NCBI GenBank assembly: GCA_003280345.1
Contig: QCFB01000006.1
Span: forward strand, 1-64,000
Length of the DNA stretch: 64,000 nt
Source: Prochlorococcus sp. AG-363-A16
GTDB taxonomy: Bacteria > Cyanobacteriota > Cyanobacteriia > PCC-6307 > Cyanobiaceae
Reading direction: 5' to 3'
The notes under the pieces are model-generated. The model did not search any database, was not told where the DNA came from, and saw only the letters and a program-made list of their open reading frames with translations. Positions 1 to 10,600 of the stretch are shown here, piece after piece. Numbering within the stretch: the first letter of the stretch is position 1; the number at the start of each line of letters is the position of its first letter. The translations under genes were made by a program, and so were the position numbers.

Positions 1-32
1 AGCGTTACCGGATGAAAAAATATTTGTAAAGC

Positions 33-88
33 AAATAAAAATCTAAATTAAAGATTTTTATTTAAAATAGCTTTTCATAAGCTATTTT
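33..88. terminator. Two tandem perfect AT-rich hairpins at the trpD2 3' end
   Basis: Bases 33-44 pair perfectly with 52-63 (12 bp, 7-base loop). Bases 64-73 pair perfectly with 79-88 (10 bp, 5-base loop). The TGA stop of the minus-strand trpD2-like gene starts in the loop of the second hairpin. Both stems are A/T-rich with U-rich arms on either strand, so they could end transcription from both sides. The structure is read directly from sequence; the terminator role is inference. Confidence 0.55.
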
Positions 89-1145
89 GATATATTTTTG
101 AATCTTTGCTCCATTTAATTAAATTTTCTAGAGTTTTAATCGCTTTACCTGATTTCAAACATTCTTCTGCTTGCTCTATTCCTCCCGTAATGCTCTTTGT
201 CATACCAGATAACCAAATGTAGACCCCTGCATTCCAAAGAAGAGCTTTCTTTAAAGGTCCTGTTCCATTAAGAGCCTCTATTGCATAGTTTTTCCACTGA
301 TCTAACGATTCCCATGCAATGTCTTTTCCAGAACAATGATGCTCTTTTGCATGCATTATTAATCGTTCGATTTTATGCTCTTCAACTCTTTTAGTTATAC
401 AAGCACGGCTAATTGGTAAATCGGTCCCTCCTTCTAGACCTTTAATTAAAACAAAATTTGCTTCTCCTAAAATTTGAAGTACTTTAAGTGCATTTTCCTC
501 AGTAGGAGGATGAACAAATCCACTCGCAAGTAGATGCTCGCCTCGATGAGCTGTCCAAATGAGCTCCATGCTTGCTAAAGGCGGACGTTTACCTATTTCA
601 TCTCGATAATTAATGAGTTTATCTGCGATCGGAAAATGACTTGGTTGATGGATTAGTGCAAATCCGTACTTTTCAAAACCTGATTGCAAATTTGTTTTAG
701 ATATATCTGCTAGGTTGAGATCAAGGGCTGAGAACAGTTCGGAAGTTGTGACTCCATATTTAATTGGCATGCGTTTTCCACCTTGCAAAACAACAGGTTG
801 ACCTTCACTAATAAGAACTAGAGTGCTTAGTGGATATATAGGTTGGGTTTTAGTCCGACCATCGAAAGGCATCCCAAAGCAAATAGGTCTGCGTTGGTTT
901 TTGCCTGATTTTAATTTTGGCCCTAATTCCATATAGGTATCAATCATTCCAGCCAGCTCCTGTGGTTCGGGGCGCCTTATGCGATGAGCAATCATGAATG
1001 CTCCAATTTGGGCAGGACTGGCTTGAGCTTGCAACATGAGTTTTAAAGCTAAAGCAGACTCTTCGCGACTCATCCCACGGCTAGTGTTTTCTCCACTGCC
1101 AACTTTGCTTAAAAGATTTTTGAAGCACTCTTTGCTATTTGTCAC
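75..1145 (-). CDS. TrpD2-like glycosyl transferase family 3 protein
   Basis: This 356-residue protein has the fold signature of anthranilate phosphoribosyltransferases: an alpha-helical N-terminal domain (about residues 1-75) followed by a nucleoside-phosphorylase-like domain. The residues that bind PRPP and anthranilate in true TrpD are not kept. The GTGGD-type loop is replaced by GMPFDGR (91-97), and the KHGNR-type loop by LQGGKRMPIKYG (120-131). This pattern is that of the TrpD2/YbiB branch, whose E. coli member binds nucleic acid rather than making tryptophan. It starts at GTG; no in-frame ATG lies near. It stands alone, with a long gap upstream. Its exact role here is unknown, and a true anthranilate transferase is unlikely. 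Confidence 0.85.
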   Translation of the reverse strand: MTNSKECFKNLLSKVGSGENTSRGMSREESALALKLMLQAQASPAQIGAFMIAHRIRRPEPQELAGMIDTYMELGPKLKSGKNQRRPICFGMPFDGRTKTQPIYPLSTLVLISEGQPVVLQGGKRMPIKYGVTTSELFSALDLNLADISKTNLQSGFEKYGFALIHQPSHFPIADKLINYRDEIGKRPPLASMELIWTAHRGEHLLASGFVHPPTEENALKVLQILGEANFVLIKGLEGGTDLPISRACITKRVEEHKIERLIMHAKEHHCSGKDIAWESLDQWKNYAIEALNGTGPLKKALLWNAGVYIWLSGMTKSITGGIEQAEECLKSGKAIKTLENLIKWSKDSKIYQNSL

Positions 1146-1747
1146 TTTGGTAGGGTGTGAAATTTAGAATAAATAGTTTTTTTAGTTATAAGTGATTGTG
1201 AAGAATTTAGTTGTTTTTAACTTTTACTATTTGAGTAAATCAGAGTTACTATTCATATTAGAAGCACTTGAAATGATTTTATAGGAAATTACTTTCTATT
1301 GATATTTTTATTTGTATTCGACTTATAAATGAATGCTTGTTCACCTATATTGTATAGCTTTTTTAAGCTCATAACGTCTACCAGTTCGTAGCTTTGCAAT
1401 TAAGACTCATTTACTATTTGTTGAGTTTATTAACCAAGTGCCATCAATGCAGATTCTGGAGCATTTCTGACCCGTGAACTGTGATCTCTGCCAGGCTATG
1501 GGGCTTTATACAGATCGAATGAATTGCTTTGTGCAGAGATGTCATCTAACCACTTCACTTCTAGTTGATCTTTCCCTGCCTTGTTAAGACCTTCCCAAAT
1601 TAGACCTTTGTTACATGCCATCGACTTTATTTCAGTGGCTCACTCATTTGATGAGCTATCGAATTATAAATAATTTATTTTTTGTTAATTTCAAGGCAGG
1701 TAGCGCTTTTAGGTCTATTAATAAAAAAGGCATTAAATTAATTTAAA
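1146..1747. other. Gene-poor stretch between trpD2-like gene and orphan ORF
   Basis: About 600 bases with no intact gene of normal length. It contains the upstream region of the trpD2-like gene and one interrupted minus-strand reading frame (1430-1621, listed separately). No tRNA, known riboswitch or repeat array was recognised. It is unusually long for this tightly packed window. Confidence 0.7.
1430..1621 (-). pseudogene. Small reading frame with internal TAG; possible broken gene
   Basis: Reading the minus strand from an ATG at 1621 gives 41 codons of protein-like sequence beginning MACNKGLIWEGLNKAGK, ending at a TAG (1496-1498). The same frame then continues for 21 further protein-like codons (PGRDHSSRVRNAPES...) to a TAA at 1430-1432. 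Mixed charged, aromatic and small residues over 62 sense codons in an AT-rich spacer look more like coding sequence than chance. Either the gene is 41 codons and complete, or it is a roughly 63-residue gene broken by one nonsense change. No clear ribosome binding site was found. No family was recognised. Confidence 0.4.
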
Positions 1748-2044
1748 ATGATTAAGAGCATTAGGTCACTGAAGTTAGTAAGAAACATTTCCCATCGATC
1801 TGGTTTAGATATAGCAGAGTCAAGGATTCGTAATGATCGTCAGAGTGTGTTTACTTTGACTCGAGAATTAGTAAATGCACAATTTGAACTTGGAGATCAG
1901 GAGCTGACCAATAGGTTGTGGCAAGATGTGGCTGACCGGAACATTGATATTGGGAGAATTATAAATTTAATGTATGGATGTTTTTCTTATGATGACGAAA
2001 CAATGCTTGAAGCTGATTTATCATATGAAAAAGGTAAAGCTTGA
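1748..2044 (+). CDS. Orphan hypothetical protein (98 aa)
   Basis: A 98-residue ORF starting at ATG, with no recognised domain. The N-terminal 35 residues are basic (many Lys and Arg) and the C-terminal half is acidic. It is predicted soluble, with no signal peptide or membrane segment. No strong Shine-Dalgarno sequence precedes the start; the upstream bases are A/T-rich. It sits isolated between two broken small frames on the other strand, so it could be a lineage-specific gene, a remnant, or a chance ORF. Its length and ordinary amino acid mixture favour a real gene. Confidence 0.5.
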   Translation: MIKSIRSLKLVRNISHRSGLDIAESRIRNDRQSVFTLTRELVNAQFELGDQELTNRLWQDVADRNIDIGRIINLMYGCFSYDDETMLEADLSYEKGKA

Positions 2045-2062
2045 TTTTAAATTATTTGTTGA

Positions 2063-2269
2063 TTAAGAATGAGTTTTATTTAGTGTTGCGCCATATCTCT
2101 CCTTTAGATCGTTGAGGACATTTCTTAAGCATTTAGTACATTCAGGCCTTGCCTCATGGCAAAAGCATTTCTTTTGAGGTGTTCTTTAACGATTGGATTG
2201 GTTTTCATGCTTCACAGCATGAGCTTTTTGTAGGTAATAAAGCCTCTTGGAAAAACGTTGTGCTTTCAT
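2063..2269 (-). pseudogene. Cysteine-rich small frame with internal TAA; likely broken gene
   Basis: From an ATG at 2269 the minus strand encodes 27 residues beginning MKAQRFSKRLYYLQKAH, then a TAA (2186-2188). The same frame then reads 40 more strongly protein-like codons to a TAA at 2063-2065. The second part contains CFC and, about eight residues on, CTKC, which suggests a small zinc-binding motif. It is followed by a helical LRNVLNDLKERYG segment. The second part has no start codon of its own, so the simplest reading is one 68-residue gene with a nonsense codon at position 28. No family was recognised with certainty. Confidence 0.5.
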
Positions 2270-2322
2270 TGATTTGGTTGAATTTTTATTGATGAAATAA
2301 CATCGAGATTGGTCTAAACAAA

Positions 2323-2409
2323 ATGACCGTGCCGGTTGCTACTAAAAAGGCTCTTTTTACATTGTCTCTGACAGCTTGCTGCTTTTTACAGATTGCTTTC
2401 TCTTTATAA
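2323..2409 (+). CDS. Possible 28-residue hydrophobic peptide
   Basis: ATG at 2323 opens a 28-codon frame: a short polar start, then a mainly hydrophobic stretch with two adjacent cysteines, ending TAA. It could be a single-span membrane peptide. There is no convincing Shine-Dalgarno sequence and no family match was recognised. A chance ORF is a serious alternative. Confidence 0.2.
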   Translation: MTVPVATKKALFTLSLTACCFLQIAFSL

Positions 2410-2547
2410 GGTCAAAATTGTTTTTAGCTTTGTCTTGCTTATTCCCGAATCCCAACACATATGCTTTCAGTAAGTGAAAAGTACTTAAATCGTTGTTAGG
2501 GATTCATTTGCTTCAACTGCTTTGATCAATCTATTGAGACTTCAGCC

Positions 2548-3333
2548 ATGAAGGCAGCACAATTTGGCAAGGTTTATTTGGTGGGTGCTGGACCTGGAGA
2601 TCCAGATTTGTTGACTGTGAAAGCAAGTCGCTTACTCAGTATATGTGATGCACTTGTTTATGACTCTTTAGTTCCGCAAGAATTGTTGGATCTAGTTTCT
2701 GATTCTTGTGAATGTCATTTTGTTGGCAAGAGACGAGGTCACCATATGTTTTCGCAGGCGAAGACGAATAATGTTCTGCTTCAAATGGCTGAACATCATT
2801 CCTGTGTAGTTCGTCTTAAAGGTGGTGATCCATTTTTATTTGGTCGTGGAGCAGAAGAAGCGGCTTATTTATCTCATCATGGAGTCCCTGTAGAGGTTGT
2901 CCCTGGGATTACAGCAGGCATTGCAGTTCCTGCTTATGTGGGTATTCCCGTTACACATCGGCTTGCTGGATCTTCTGTCACTTTTGTTACGGGACATGAG
3001 GGGATCGATAAACGTCGCCCAGTTGTTAATTGGCGTGCTCTTGGAAAGGCAAGTGATGGTTTGGTCATTTATATGGGTGTGCATAATTTGCAGTACATAG
3101 TTGATGAATTAATTGCGGGTGGATTAGCACCTTCGACTCCGTCAGCAGTGATTCAGCAGGGAACACTGATTGGCCAGCGTTTTATCAAGAGTTCATTGGA
3201 CCAGTTGGTTGATCTGGCCCGAAGAAAGAATCTTTCATCACCTTCGATAGTCATGATTGGCATGGTTGTTGATTTTCAAGTTGAGCTGTGTTCGCCTGAG
3301 CCGGCTAATGTCACAATGCCAATTCCGTTTTGA
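2548..3333 (+). CDS. cobA: Uroporphyrinogen-III C-methyltransferase
   Basis: This enzyme transfers two methyl groups from SAM to uroporphyrinogen III to make precorrin-2, the branch point to cobalamin and siroheme. All SUMT signatures are present: VGAGPGDPDLLT (12-23), YDSLVP (38-43), RLKGGDPFLFGRG (89-101), and the PGITAG...PAY...THR block at about 120-140. At 261 residues it is the single-domain form, without the CysG oxidase/ferrochelatase domain. It converges on pabC with a 15-base gap. Another corrin gene, cobH/cbiC, lies near the far end of the window, consistent with cobalamin synthesis. Confidence 0.95.
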   Translation: MKAAQFGKVYLVGAGPGDPDLLTVKASRLLSICDALVYDSLVPQELLDLVSDSCECHFVGKRRGHHMFSQAKTNNVLLQMAEHHSCVVRLKGGDPFLFGRGAEEAAYLSHHGVPVEVVPGITAGIAVPAYVGIPVTHRLAGSSVTFVTGHEGIDKRRPVVNWRALGKASDGLVIYMGVHNLQYIVDELIAGGLAPSTPSAVIQQGTLIGQRFIKSSLDQLVDLARRKNLSSPSIVMIGMVVDFQVELCSPEPANVTMPIPF

Positions 3334-3348
3334 CCAAAATTCAATTAA

Positions 3349-4185
3349 TTAACCAATCGTTTTTTCTATTAATGAGAGCCAAAATTCCTTTGGATTTTTC
3401 AATGTCTTAAGGGCTTTGCCATTCACTTTTTCAATTGGATGACAACTAAGACTATTAATTAGTAGCCATTGGTCCCCTTCTTCAGGTGTAGGACTAAGTT
3501 TTTTAGGTTTGATTAAGCCACTTTCAATTCCTTGTTGCCTCATAATGCCAGGCAAACACCCGCTTTCTAGGCTAGGAGTTAACCATTCATTTTTACGTTG
3601 AATTATTAAGTTTGATGTTGTGCCACAACAAATTTCACCATTAGTACTTAATAACAAGGCATCATCAAATCCTCCAAGCTTTGCTTCGCGACGCGCTTGG
3701 ATGCTAGGTAAATAGTTAAATGTTTTACATTGATTTAATTGACTAGTAGCAACTCGTCTTTCATATTTGCTAATCGTTGTTGATATTGGAGCAAATGATG
3801 GCTCGTTAGCATATATTTCTAGCCAAAAGCGATGTTTTTCAGGATCATTTTTTTGTAATGAAATGTTGATACCACGATTATTGGAATTACCTCTACTCCA
3901 ATTGAGACGAACAACTCCATTTTTTGAATGTAGAGAGCTGAGGTGCACTCCTTCCTCAATAATTGGTTTTAACCATGCTTCGTTTGGAGGAGGGGCCATG
4001 CCGAGCTTAGCTGCTCCAAACTCCCATCGATTTAGATGATTAGCTAAAAGACGTGTAGTTCCATTGAGAATCAAAATAGTTTCAAATATCCCATCTCCTA
4101 GTGTGAGACCACGATCAGAGAGTGAAATCTTTGCATCATGACTTGAACCCCATTCTCCATTGATCCAGGCCATTCTTGCTGTCAT
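3349..4185 (-). CDS. pabC: Aminodeoxychorismate lyase (PLP fold type IV)
   Basis: Converts 4-amino-4-deoxychorismate to 4-aminobenzoate and pyruvate for folate synthesis. The 278-residue protein shows the fold-IV N-terminal block SDRGLTLGDGIFET (23-36), a lysine at 154 in the CKTFNYL context expected to hold PLP, and the TTSNLI phosphate-binding turn (189-194). D-amino-acid transaminase and branched-chain aminotransferase share the fold. Placement 7 bases after pabB makes the lyase assignment strong. It starts at ATG 4185 with an AAGAG upstream, and is the last gene of the pyrG-queE-queC-pabB-pabC run. Confidence 0.88.
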   Translation of the reverse strand: MTARMAWINGEWGSSHDAKISLSDRGLTLGDGIFETILILNGTTRLLANHLNRWEFGAAKLGMAPPPNEAWLKPIIEEGVHLSSLHSKNGVVRLNWSRGNSNNRGINISLQKNDPEKHRFWLEIYANEPSFAPISTTISKYERRVATSQLNQCKTFNYLPSIQARREAKLGGFDDALLLSTNGEICCGTTSNLIIQRKNEWLTPSLESGCLPGIMRQQGIESGLIKPKKLSPTPEEGDQWLLINSLSCHPIEKVNGKALKTLKNPKEFWLSLIEKTIG

Positions 4186-4192
4186 CTCTTGG

Positions 4193-5533
4193 TTAAGCCA
4201 ATGCTTCGAGTAATGGCATTAATTTCCAGCTTAATTCATTCGCTTCGATGTCAGGATCGGAGTCAGCGACAATGCCACAGCCCGCATTAGCTCGAAGAGT
4301 GGAACCATTAAGGAATAAAGATCGAATGAGAATGTTGCTATCGAATGTTCCATCCCAATCCAAATGTATTAAAGAGCCACAATATGGACCTCTAGCTGTT
4401 GGCTCTAATTCGTATAAACGTTGACATGCACGTAGCTTAGGCGCTCCGCTGATTGAACCTCCAGGCCAACAGGCTTTCAAAAGATCAATCCATGTTTTAT
4501 CCGAGTGCAAGCATCCTTTGACTACTGAAGTGAGATGATGTACTTGTTGATAACTTTCAAGACCAATTAATTGCGGAACGTTGATTGAACCAGGAGTACA
4601 TACTTTTCCAAGATCATTGCGTAATAGATCGACGATCATTATGTTTTCTGCTCGATCTTTAGTACTGCATACCAAGTCAGTTGCTAATGTAGCGTCTTGC
4701 AGTGGGTTGTTGTGACGAGGTCTTGTTCCTTTAATTGGACGTGTTTCCACGTCACCATTAGGCAAAACTTTTAAAAATCTTTCTGGTGAAGCGGAAATGA
4801 TGGCTTCATTAGCGGTTGATCCAGTTCCAATTACAATTCCTGAGAAGGGAGCTGGACAGTGTTTCCGAAGTTTTTGAAAAAGGTTAAAAGCTAGAATATT
4901 TTGCGGTACTGCTGTCACACAGCACGCACTAAGGTTGGCTTGAAAAATATCTCCATCTTCAATCCGTTTTTTGAGATGTTTTACACCTTCTGCATAACTC
5001 TCTTTTGTAGTCAACCATTGCCATGAATTAATAGGGATACTATGTTCTTGTTTTGATGCAATAGATTGTTTACTTGGAATTTTTTCGACCTTTGATTTGG
5101 GAATGTTTTCTATCCAATTAGCAAACTTACTAAATCTTTTAGCATTGCATCCTTCGATCCATAGTTGACGCTTTTTTAGATCGAAACGAAATATTGGATC
5201 GTGTGAGGACACCCAAAGAGTCGCCATGACATCAGCTTTCCATGGATTAGATGGCTCTATCCATGCTCCAGCCTCATAACTTAACCACCCAGTCCAATGC
5301 CCAGGGTCTAAATTTTTGAGAGTATTAAAAGGATTACAAGCTCCATTGTCTTGGGGGCGACCACGACAACAAATGTGATCAATTGGGTCTGCAGCTAGTG
5401 TTACCCATCGGCCTAAATCAGTGCCATCTCCGTCTAACCATATTAAGCCAGACTCTCCCCAATCTTTGACAAGTTCTTTGGCTATGACCTCTGGACTGTT
5501 CCATTGACACAGTTGCTTTTTTGGAATTATCAC
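4193..5533 (-). CDS. pabB: Aminodeoxychorismate synthase component I
   Basis: Aminates chorismate to aminodeoxychorismate, using ammonia from a PabA-type amidotransferase. The C-terminal chorismate-binding domain (about 175-446) contains PIKGTRPR (266-273); the lysine at 268 separates PabB from anthranilate synthase, which has alanine there. DLLRNDLGK (302-310) and GGSISGAPK (358-366) are also present. The 446-residue protein lacks a fused glutaminase domain. It starts at GTG 5533, overlapping the queC stop by four bases (GTGA), which suggests translational coupling. pabC follows after 7 bases. Confidence 0.92.
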   Translation of the reverse strand: MIIPKKQLCQWNSPEVIAKELVKDWGESGLIWLDGDGTDLGRWVTLAADPIDHICCRGRPQDNGACNPFNTLKNLDPGHWTGWLSYEAGAWIEPSNPWKADVMATLWVSSHDPIFRFDLKKRQLWIEGCNAKRFSKFANWIENIPKSKVEKIPSKQSIASKQEHSIPINSWQWLTTKESYAEGVKHLKKRIEDGDIFQANLSACCVTAVPQNILAFNLFQKLRKHCPAPFSGIVIGTGSTANEAIISASPERFLKVLPNGDVETRPIKGTRPRHNNPLQDATLATDLVCSTKDRAENIMIVDLLRNDLGKVCTPGSINVPQLIGLESYQQVHHLTSVVKGCLHSDKTWIDLLKACWPGGSISGAPKLRACQRLYELEPTARGPYCGSLIHLDWDGTFDSNILIRSLFLNGSTLRANAGCGIVADSDPDIEANELSWKLMPLLEALA

Positions 5534-6210
5534 GTTTGTTTATCGCTACAAAGATCTCCTCGGCCAGCTTTTTTTAGAGCAGCATCGCGTATACGACAAC
5601 TATCACATATGCCACAAGCTTTTTCTTGTCCGTTATAGCAGCTCCATGTTTTTTCGATTGGTATGCCTAATTTCAAAGCTTCTTGAACAATATGTACCTT
5701 TTCCCAATGAAGAAGAGGAGCTAATAACTTAATTCCATGACCTTCACGACTGGATTTACTAGAAAGATTTGCAAGAGATTGATAAGCATCAAGATAATCA
5801 GGTCGACAATCTGGGTAGCCCGAGTAGTCCATCGCATTTATGCCTAAGACCAGTTGGCTAGCACCTCGGGCCTCTGCAAGGCTTAAGCCTATTGCAATGA
5901 AAACAGTGTTCCTTCCAGGGACATAAGTGTTTGGGATCACTCCTTCTATTACCCCTTGGGTCGGGAGTGAATATTGTGAATCAGTTAAAGAGGATCCGCC
6001 CCAGGCAGCTAAGTTGATATTAATTATTTGATGCTCACTTAGTCTTAAGTAAGCAGCTATATCGCATGCAGCTTTTAATTCACGTAGATGTCTTTGCCCA
6101 TAATTAAAAGAAAGACCAATTACCTTGTCCCCATTTTTTTTGGCTATTGCTGCTGCTGTTGCAGAATCAATGCCCCCTGACAGTAAAGCAATCGTTGTGC
6201 ATTTAGTCAT
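5530..6210 (-). CDS. queC: 7-cyano-7-deazaguanine synthase
   Basis: Makes preQ0 from 7-carboxy-7-deazaguanine and ammonia using ATP, in the queuosine pathway. The 226-residue protein has the PP-loop SGGIDSATA (11-19) and four zinc-binding cysteines near the C-terminus (192, 200, 203, 206). QueE, the preceding enzyme, is encoded 68 bases upstream on the same strand. queD and queF are not in this window. The stop overlaps the pabB start by four bases. Confidence 0.95.
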   Translation of the reverse strand: MTKCTTIALLSGGIDSATAAAIAKKNGDKVIGLSFNYGQRHLRELKAACDIAAYLRLSEHQIININLAAWGGSSLTDSQYSLPTQGVIEGVIPNTYVPGRNTVFIAIGLSLAEARGASQLVLGINAMDYSGYPDCRPDYLDAYQSLANLSSKSSREGHGIKLLAPLLHWEKVHIVQEALKLGIPIEKTWSCYNGQEKACGICDSCRIRDAALKKAGRGDLCSDKQT

Positions 6211-6244
6211 AAGACATACTTAGCGCTTCTAACTGGTTAGGAAG

Positions 6245-6280
6245 AAACAGTTCGTTTCCATGCATGAGATGGAACTGTTT
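6245..6280 (-). promoter_or_regulatory. Hairpin between queE and queC
   Basis: Bases 6245-6253 and 6272-6280 are perfect inverted copies (9 bp stem, 18-base loop that can itself form a small stem). The hairpin lies at the queE stop codon and 35 bases before the queC start. It is the only notable structure in an otherwise overlapping gene run, so it may act as a partial terminator or processing site. The function is inference. Confidence 0.35.
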
Positions 6281-6919
6281 ATTGCACTCCTAGCAATTTA
6301 TGTGTTTGCATGCTTAATCTCCACTTTGGATTGTGCCTGACATATTGAATAGCTAACTGGTGACCTTTTTTGTTGTTCCAGCCAGGCTGAAGGAATAGCA
6401 AAGTCTCTTTTAATAAGCTTTTTTGGGTTTTGTCTGCCATGTCTTCGGCGAACATTAGATCCTCTTCTTCATGGACTATTACCTTTAGCTCTTGACACAA
6501 TTTTAATGCCTCTAGACGAGGTGGTGCATGACGTTTAGGAGAAAGAGTGATCCAATCTGGACTTCCAGTTATTTGGTCAACTCCACTAGTTTCAAGATGA
6601 ATTGGCATAGGATTAATCCCATCAATTGTGGTGTATTTTCTAATTGCTTTACATAGGGGGGTTAGATTGTGATGCAGTGGTTCCCCTCCAGTTAATACTA
6701 CAAAACCAGCTCCGTCAGCTTGTGCTTTTACTGCATCTAATGAGAGTTGAATAATGTTTTCTTTGGGGTGTAACTCTGCCGACCAAGATTTTTTTGTATC
6801 ACACCATGGACACCCCACTTTGCAGTAGGCAAGCCTGATAAAAAATGCACTTCGCCCACAATGTGCTCCCTCACCCTGAAGAGAATGAAAGCGCTCCATT
6901 ACGGGAAGCATTAGCGACA

Positions 6920-6920
<1 letters not shown>
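6279..6920 (-). CDS. queE: 7-carboxy-7-deazaguanine synthase (radical SAM)
   Basis: A radical SAM enzyme that converts 6-carboxytetrahydropterin to 7-carboxy-7-deazaguanine. The iron-sulfur motif CKVGCPWC (C-x3-C-x2-C) lies near residue 35, preceded by the typical FHSLQGEG and followed by VLTGGEP. I chose ATG at 6920, which forms a TGATG junction with the pyrG stop. A TTG one codon upstream and a later ATG just before ERFHSLQGEG are alternatives. About 213 residues is normal for the family. It is coupled to pyrG and followed by queC. Confidence 0.93.
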
Positions 6921-8587
<1,667 letters not shown>

Positions 8588-8706
8588 TTACTTCCTGTGA
8601 TTCCTTACGGTACCGCGACTAGCTCTTAGGCCAAGTTAATTTTCTATGGCTTATAGAAATCAGATTGTTGATTAATTCTTGACAAGCCAAGCGGAATCCT
8701 CCAACT

Positions 8707-10527
8707 CTATTCTGGATCAACCCAGGTGCTAGCTACATGCAGCTCTTCTAATTGCTTTGTAGAAACGTTCCCAGGGGCTTGAGTCATTGGACATCTAGCA
8801 TTTTGGTTTTTTGGGAAGGCAATTGTGTCACGAATAGATTCTTCGCTAGATAAAAGCATGACTATTCTGTCTAATCCAAATGCCAAACCTCCGTGAGGAG
8901 GCGCTCCCATTTCCAGTGCATCAATTAAAAAGCCAAATTGTTCTTGTACCACTTCACTAGATAGCCCGATTGTTTTAAGGACTTGTTTTTGTAGGTCTGG
9001 ATTATGAATGCGTATTGAGCCTCCACCAAGTTCTAATCCATTTAAGACAAGGTCATAGGCCTGAGCTCGAGCTTTAGGTAGGCGATCATTCCATTTTTCT
9101 TCCTCATTTCCAAGATCTTTTGGATTTGGCGCACAGAAAGGATGATGTAGTGCTTCAAGACGGTTTTCGTCTTTGTTGAATTGGAACATGGGGAAGTCTG
9201 TTACCCAGAGAAAGTTCCATTGACTATTTTCTTGCTCTTGTGGAATCAAACTTAGTTCTTTGGCTAAAAATTGTCTTACTCGATCAAGGGATTTATTGAC
9301 GATGGTTGTTTCACCTGCACCGAAAAGAATGAGGTCACCAGTTTTAGCTCCTGTTATTTCTAAGAGTGTTTCTTTTGCTTGAGGATCTAGGTTGTCTTTT
9401 ATGGCTCCGATGGTGTCAATTTCTTTGTTTTCGCGAACTCTGATAAAGGCCAGGCCTCCTGCTCCTCCTTTTTGCGCTTCACTGAAAACATCACCTCCTG
9501 GTTTAATACGAACATTACTAATGGACTTGTTTCCATTTTTTACGGTAATGCATTTCACAGATCCTCCAGTAGAAATTGCATTTGAGAACACTTTGAAACC
9601 ACTTGTTTTAAATATTTCATTTACTTGAATTAATTCCATTCCATAGCGGGTATCAGGCCGATCAGTTCCATAACGATCCATGGCCTCCTTCCATGTCATT
9701 TTTTTGAATGGAAGGTTGAGATTAACTCCTTTTACTTTTTGCCATATCGCAGCAATTAATCTTTCATTTAGGCCAAGAATTTCATCTTGACTGGTAAAGC
9801 TTATTTCTAAATCCAGTTGAGTGAATTCAGGTTGCCTATCAGAACGTAGATCTTCATCTCTAAAGCATCTAGCTATTTGGTAATAACGTTCGAGTCCACC
9901 AACCATTAATAATTGTTTGAAAAGTTGGGGGGACTGAGGCAAAGCAAACCAATCTCCACCACATACTCTTGATGGGACTACATAGTCCCTAGCTCCTTCG
10001 GGAGTCGAACGGGTTAAAACTGGAGTTTCTATTTCTAAAAAGCCTTCTTCTTCTAGGAATGCTCTAGCAGTTTTAATGGTGTTGTGACGTAAGAGAAGGT
10101 TTTGCTGCATCCTTTCCCTTCGCAGGTCTAGATATCTATGCCTTAACCGAAGTTCTTCTTTGATTGGTTCTTCGTTGTGTATAGAAACAGAAAAAGGCAA
10201 GTTACCCTTGACTTTATTCAGAATGATTAGCTCTTTAACCTGGATTTCAATTTCGCCAGTATTGAGCTTTTCATTTATTGCATCCGCTGGCCTGGACTTA
10301 ACGGATCCATTTGCTTGTAGCACAGTTTCATTCCGGAGATTTTCTGCTATAGCAAACAGTTCCGGCCCTTGATCTGGGTCTACGGTGAGTTGGATCGTGC
10401 CACTGCGATCTCTGAGATCTATGAAAATCACTCCTCCATGATCGCGACAGCGGTCTACCCAGCCACATAGTTGAACGAAGGAGTCAATGTGCTTTTTGCG
10501 CAGGTTTCCACAGCCATTGCTGCGCAT
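8707..10527 (-). CDS. aspS: Aspartyl-tRNA synthetase
   Basis: A class II aminoacyl-tRNA synthetase of 606 residues, the bacterial long form. The N-terminal OB-fold anticodon domain includes [12 protein letters not shown] (21-32). Motif 2 is [16 protein letters not shown] (222-237) and motif 3 is GLAFGLDR (547-554). A GAD-type insertion occupies roughly 300-420. Whether it also charges tRNA-Asn cannot be told from the sequence alone. It starts at ATG, with gcvT upstream after a 73-base gap on the same strand. Confidence 0.97.
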   Translation of the reverse strand: MRSNGCGNLRKKHIDSFVQLCGWVDRCRDHGGVIFIDLRDRSGTIQLTVDPDQGPELFAIAENLRNETVLQANGSVKSRPADAINEKLNTGEIEIQVKELIILNKVKGNLPFSVSIHNEEPIKEELRLRHRYLDLRRERMQQNLLLRHNTIKTARAFLEEEGFLEIETPVLTRSTPEGARDYVVPSRVCGGDWFALPQSPQLFKQLLMVGGLERYYQIARCFRDEDLRSDRQPEFTQLDLEISFTSQDEILGLNERLIAAIWQKVKGVNLNLPFKKMTWKEAMDRYGTDRPDTRYGMELIQVNEIFKTSGFKVFSNAISTGGSVKCITVKNGNKSISNVRIKPGGDVFSEAQKGGAGGLAFIRVRENKEIDTIGAIKDNLDPQAKETLLEITGAKTGDLILFGAGETTIVNKSLDRVRQFLAKELSLIPQEQENSQWNFLWVTDFPMFQFNKDENRLEALHHPFCAPNPKDLGNEEEKWNDRLPKARAQAYDLVLNGLELGGGSIRIHNPDLQKQVLKTIGLSSEVVQEQFGFLIDALEMGAPPHGGLAFGLDRIVMLLSSEESIRDTIAFPKNQNARCPMTQAPGNVSTKQLEELHVASTWVDPE

Positions 10528-10600
10528 GGTAAAGAGTTCACGATTCCAAAAGAGTTTCCCATAGGAGGGGGTGGACTTTTTGAAGGAAGTTTTAATTCAT

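Larger units (their letters stand above)
2045..2547. other. Gene-poor stretch upstream of cobA
   Basis: About 500 bases with no intact normal-length gene. It holds an interrupted cysteine-rich minus-strand frame (2063-2269), a possible 28-residue plus-strand peptide (2323-2409), and the presumed cobA promoter region. GTA and TAC half-sites at 2470-2484 are spaced by 9 bases, one more than a standard NtcA site, so no regulator is assigned. Confidence 0.6.

Noticed and set aside
1235..1249. NtcA-like GTA...TAC site near the trpD2-like promoter
   Set aside because: The half-sites are 9 bases apart rather than 8, and such pairs occur by chance in AT-rich DNA. A second GTA-N9-TAC at 2470-2484 before cobA was rejected for the same reason.
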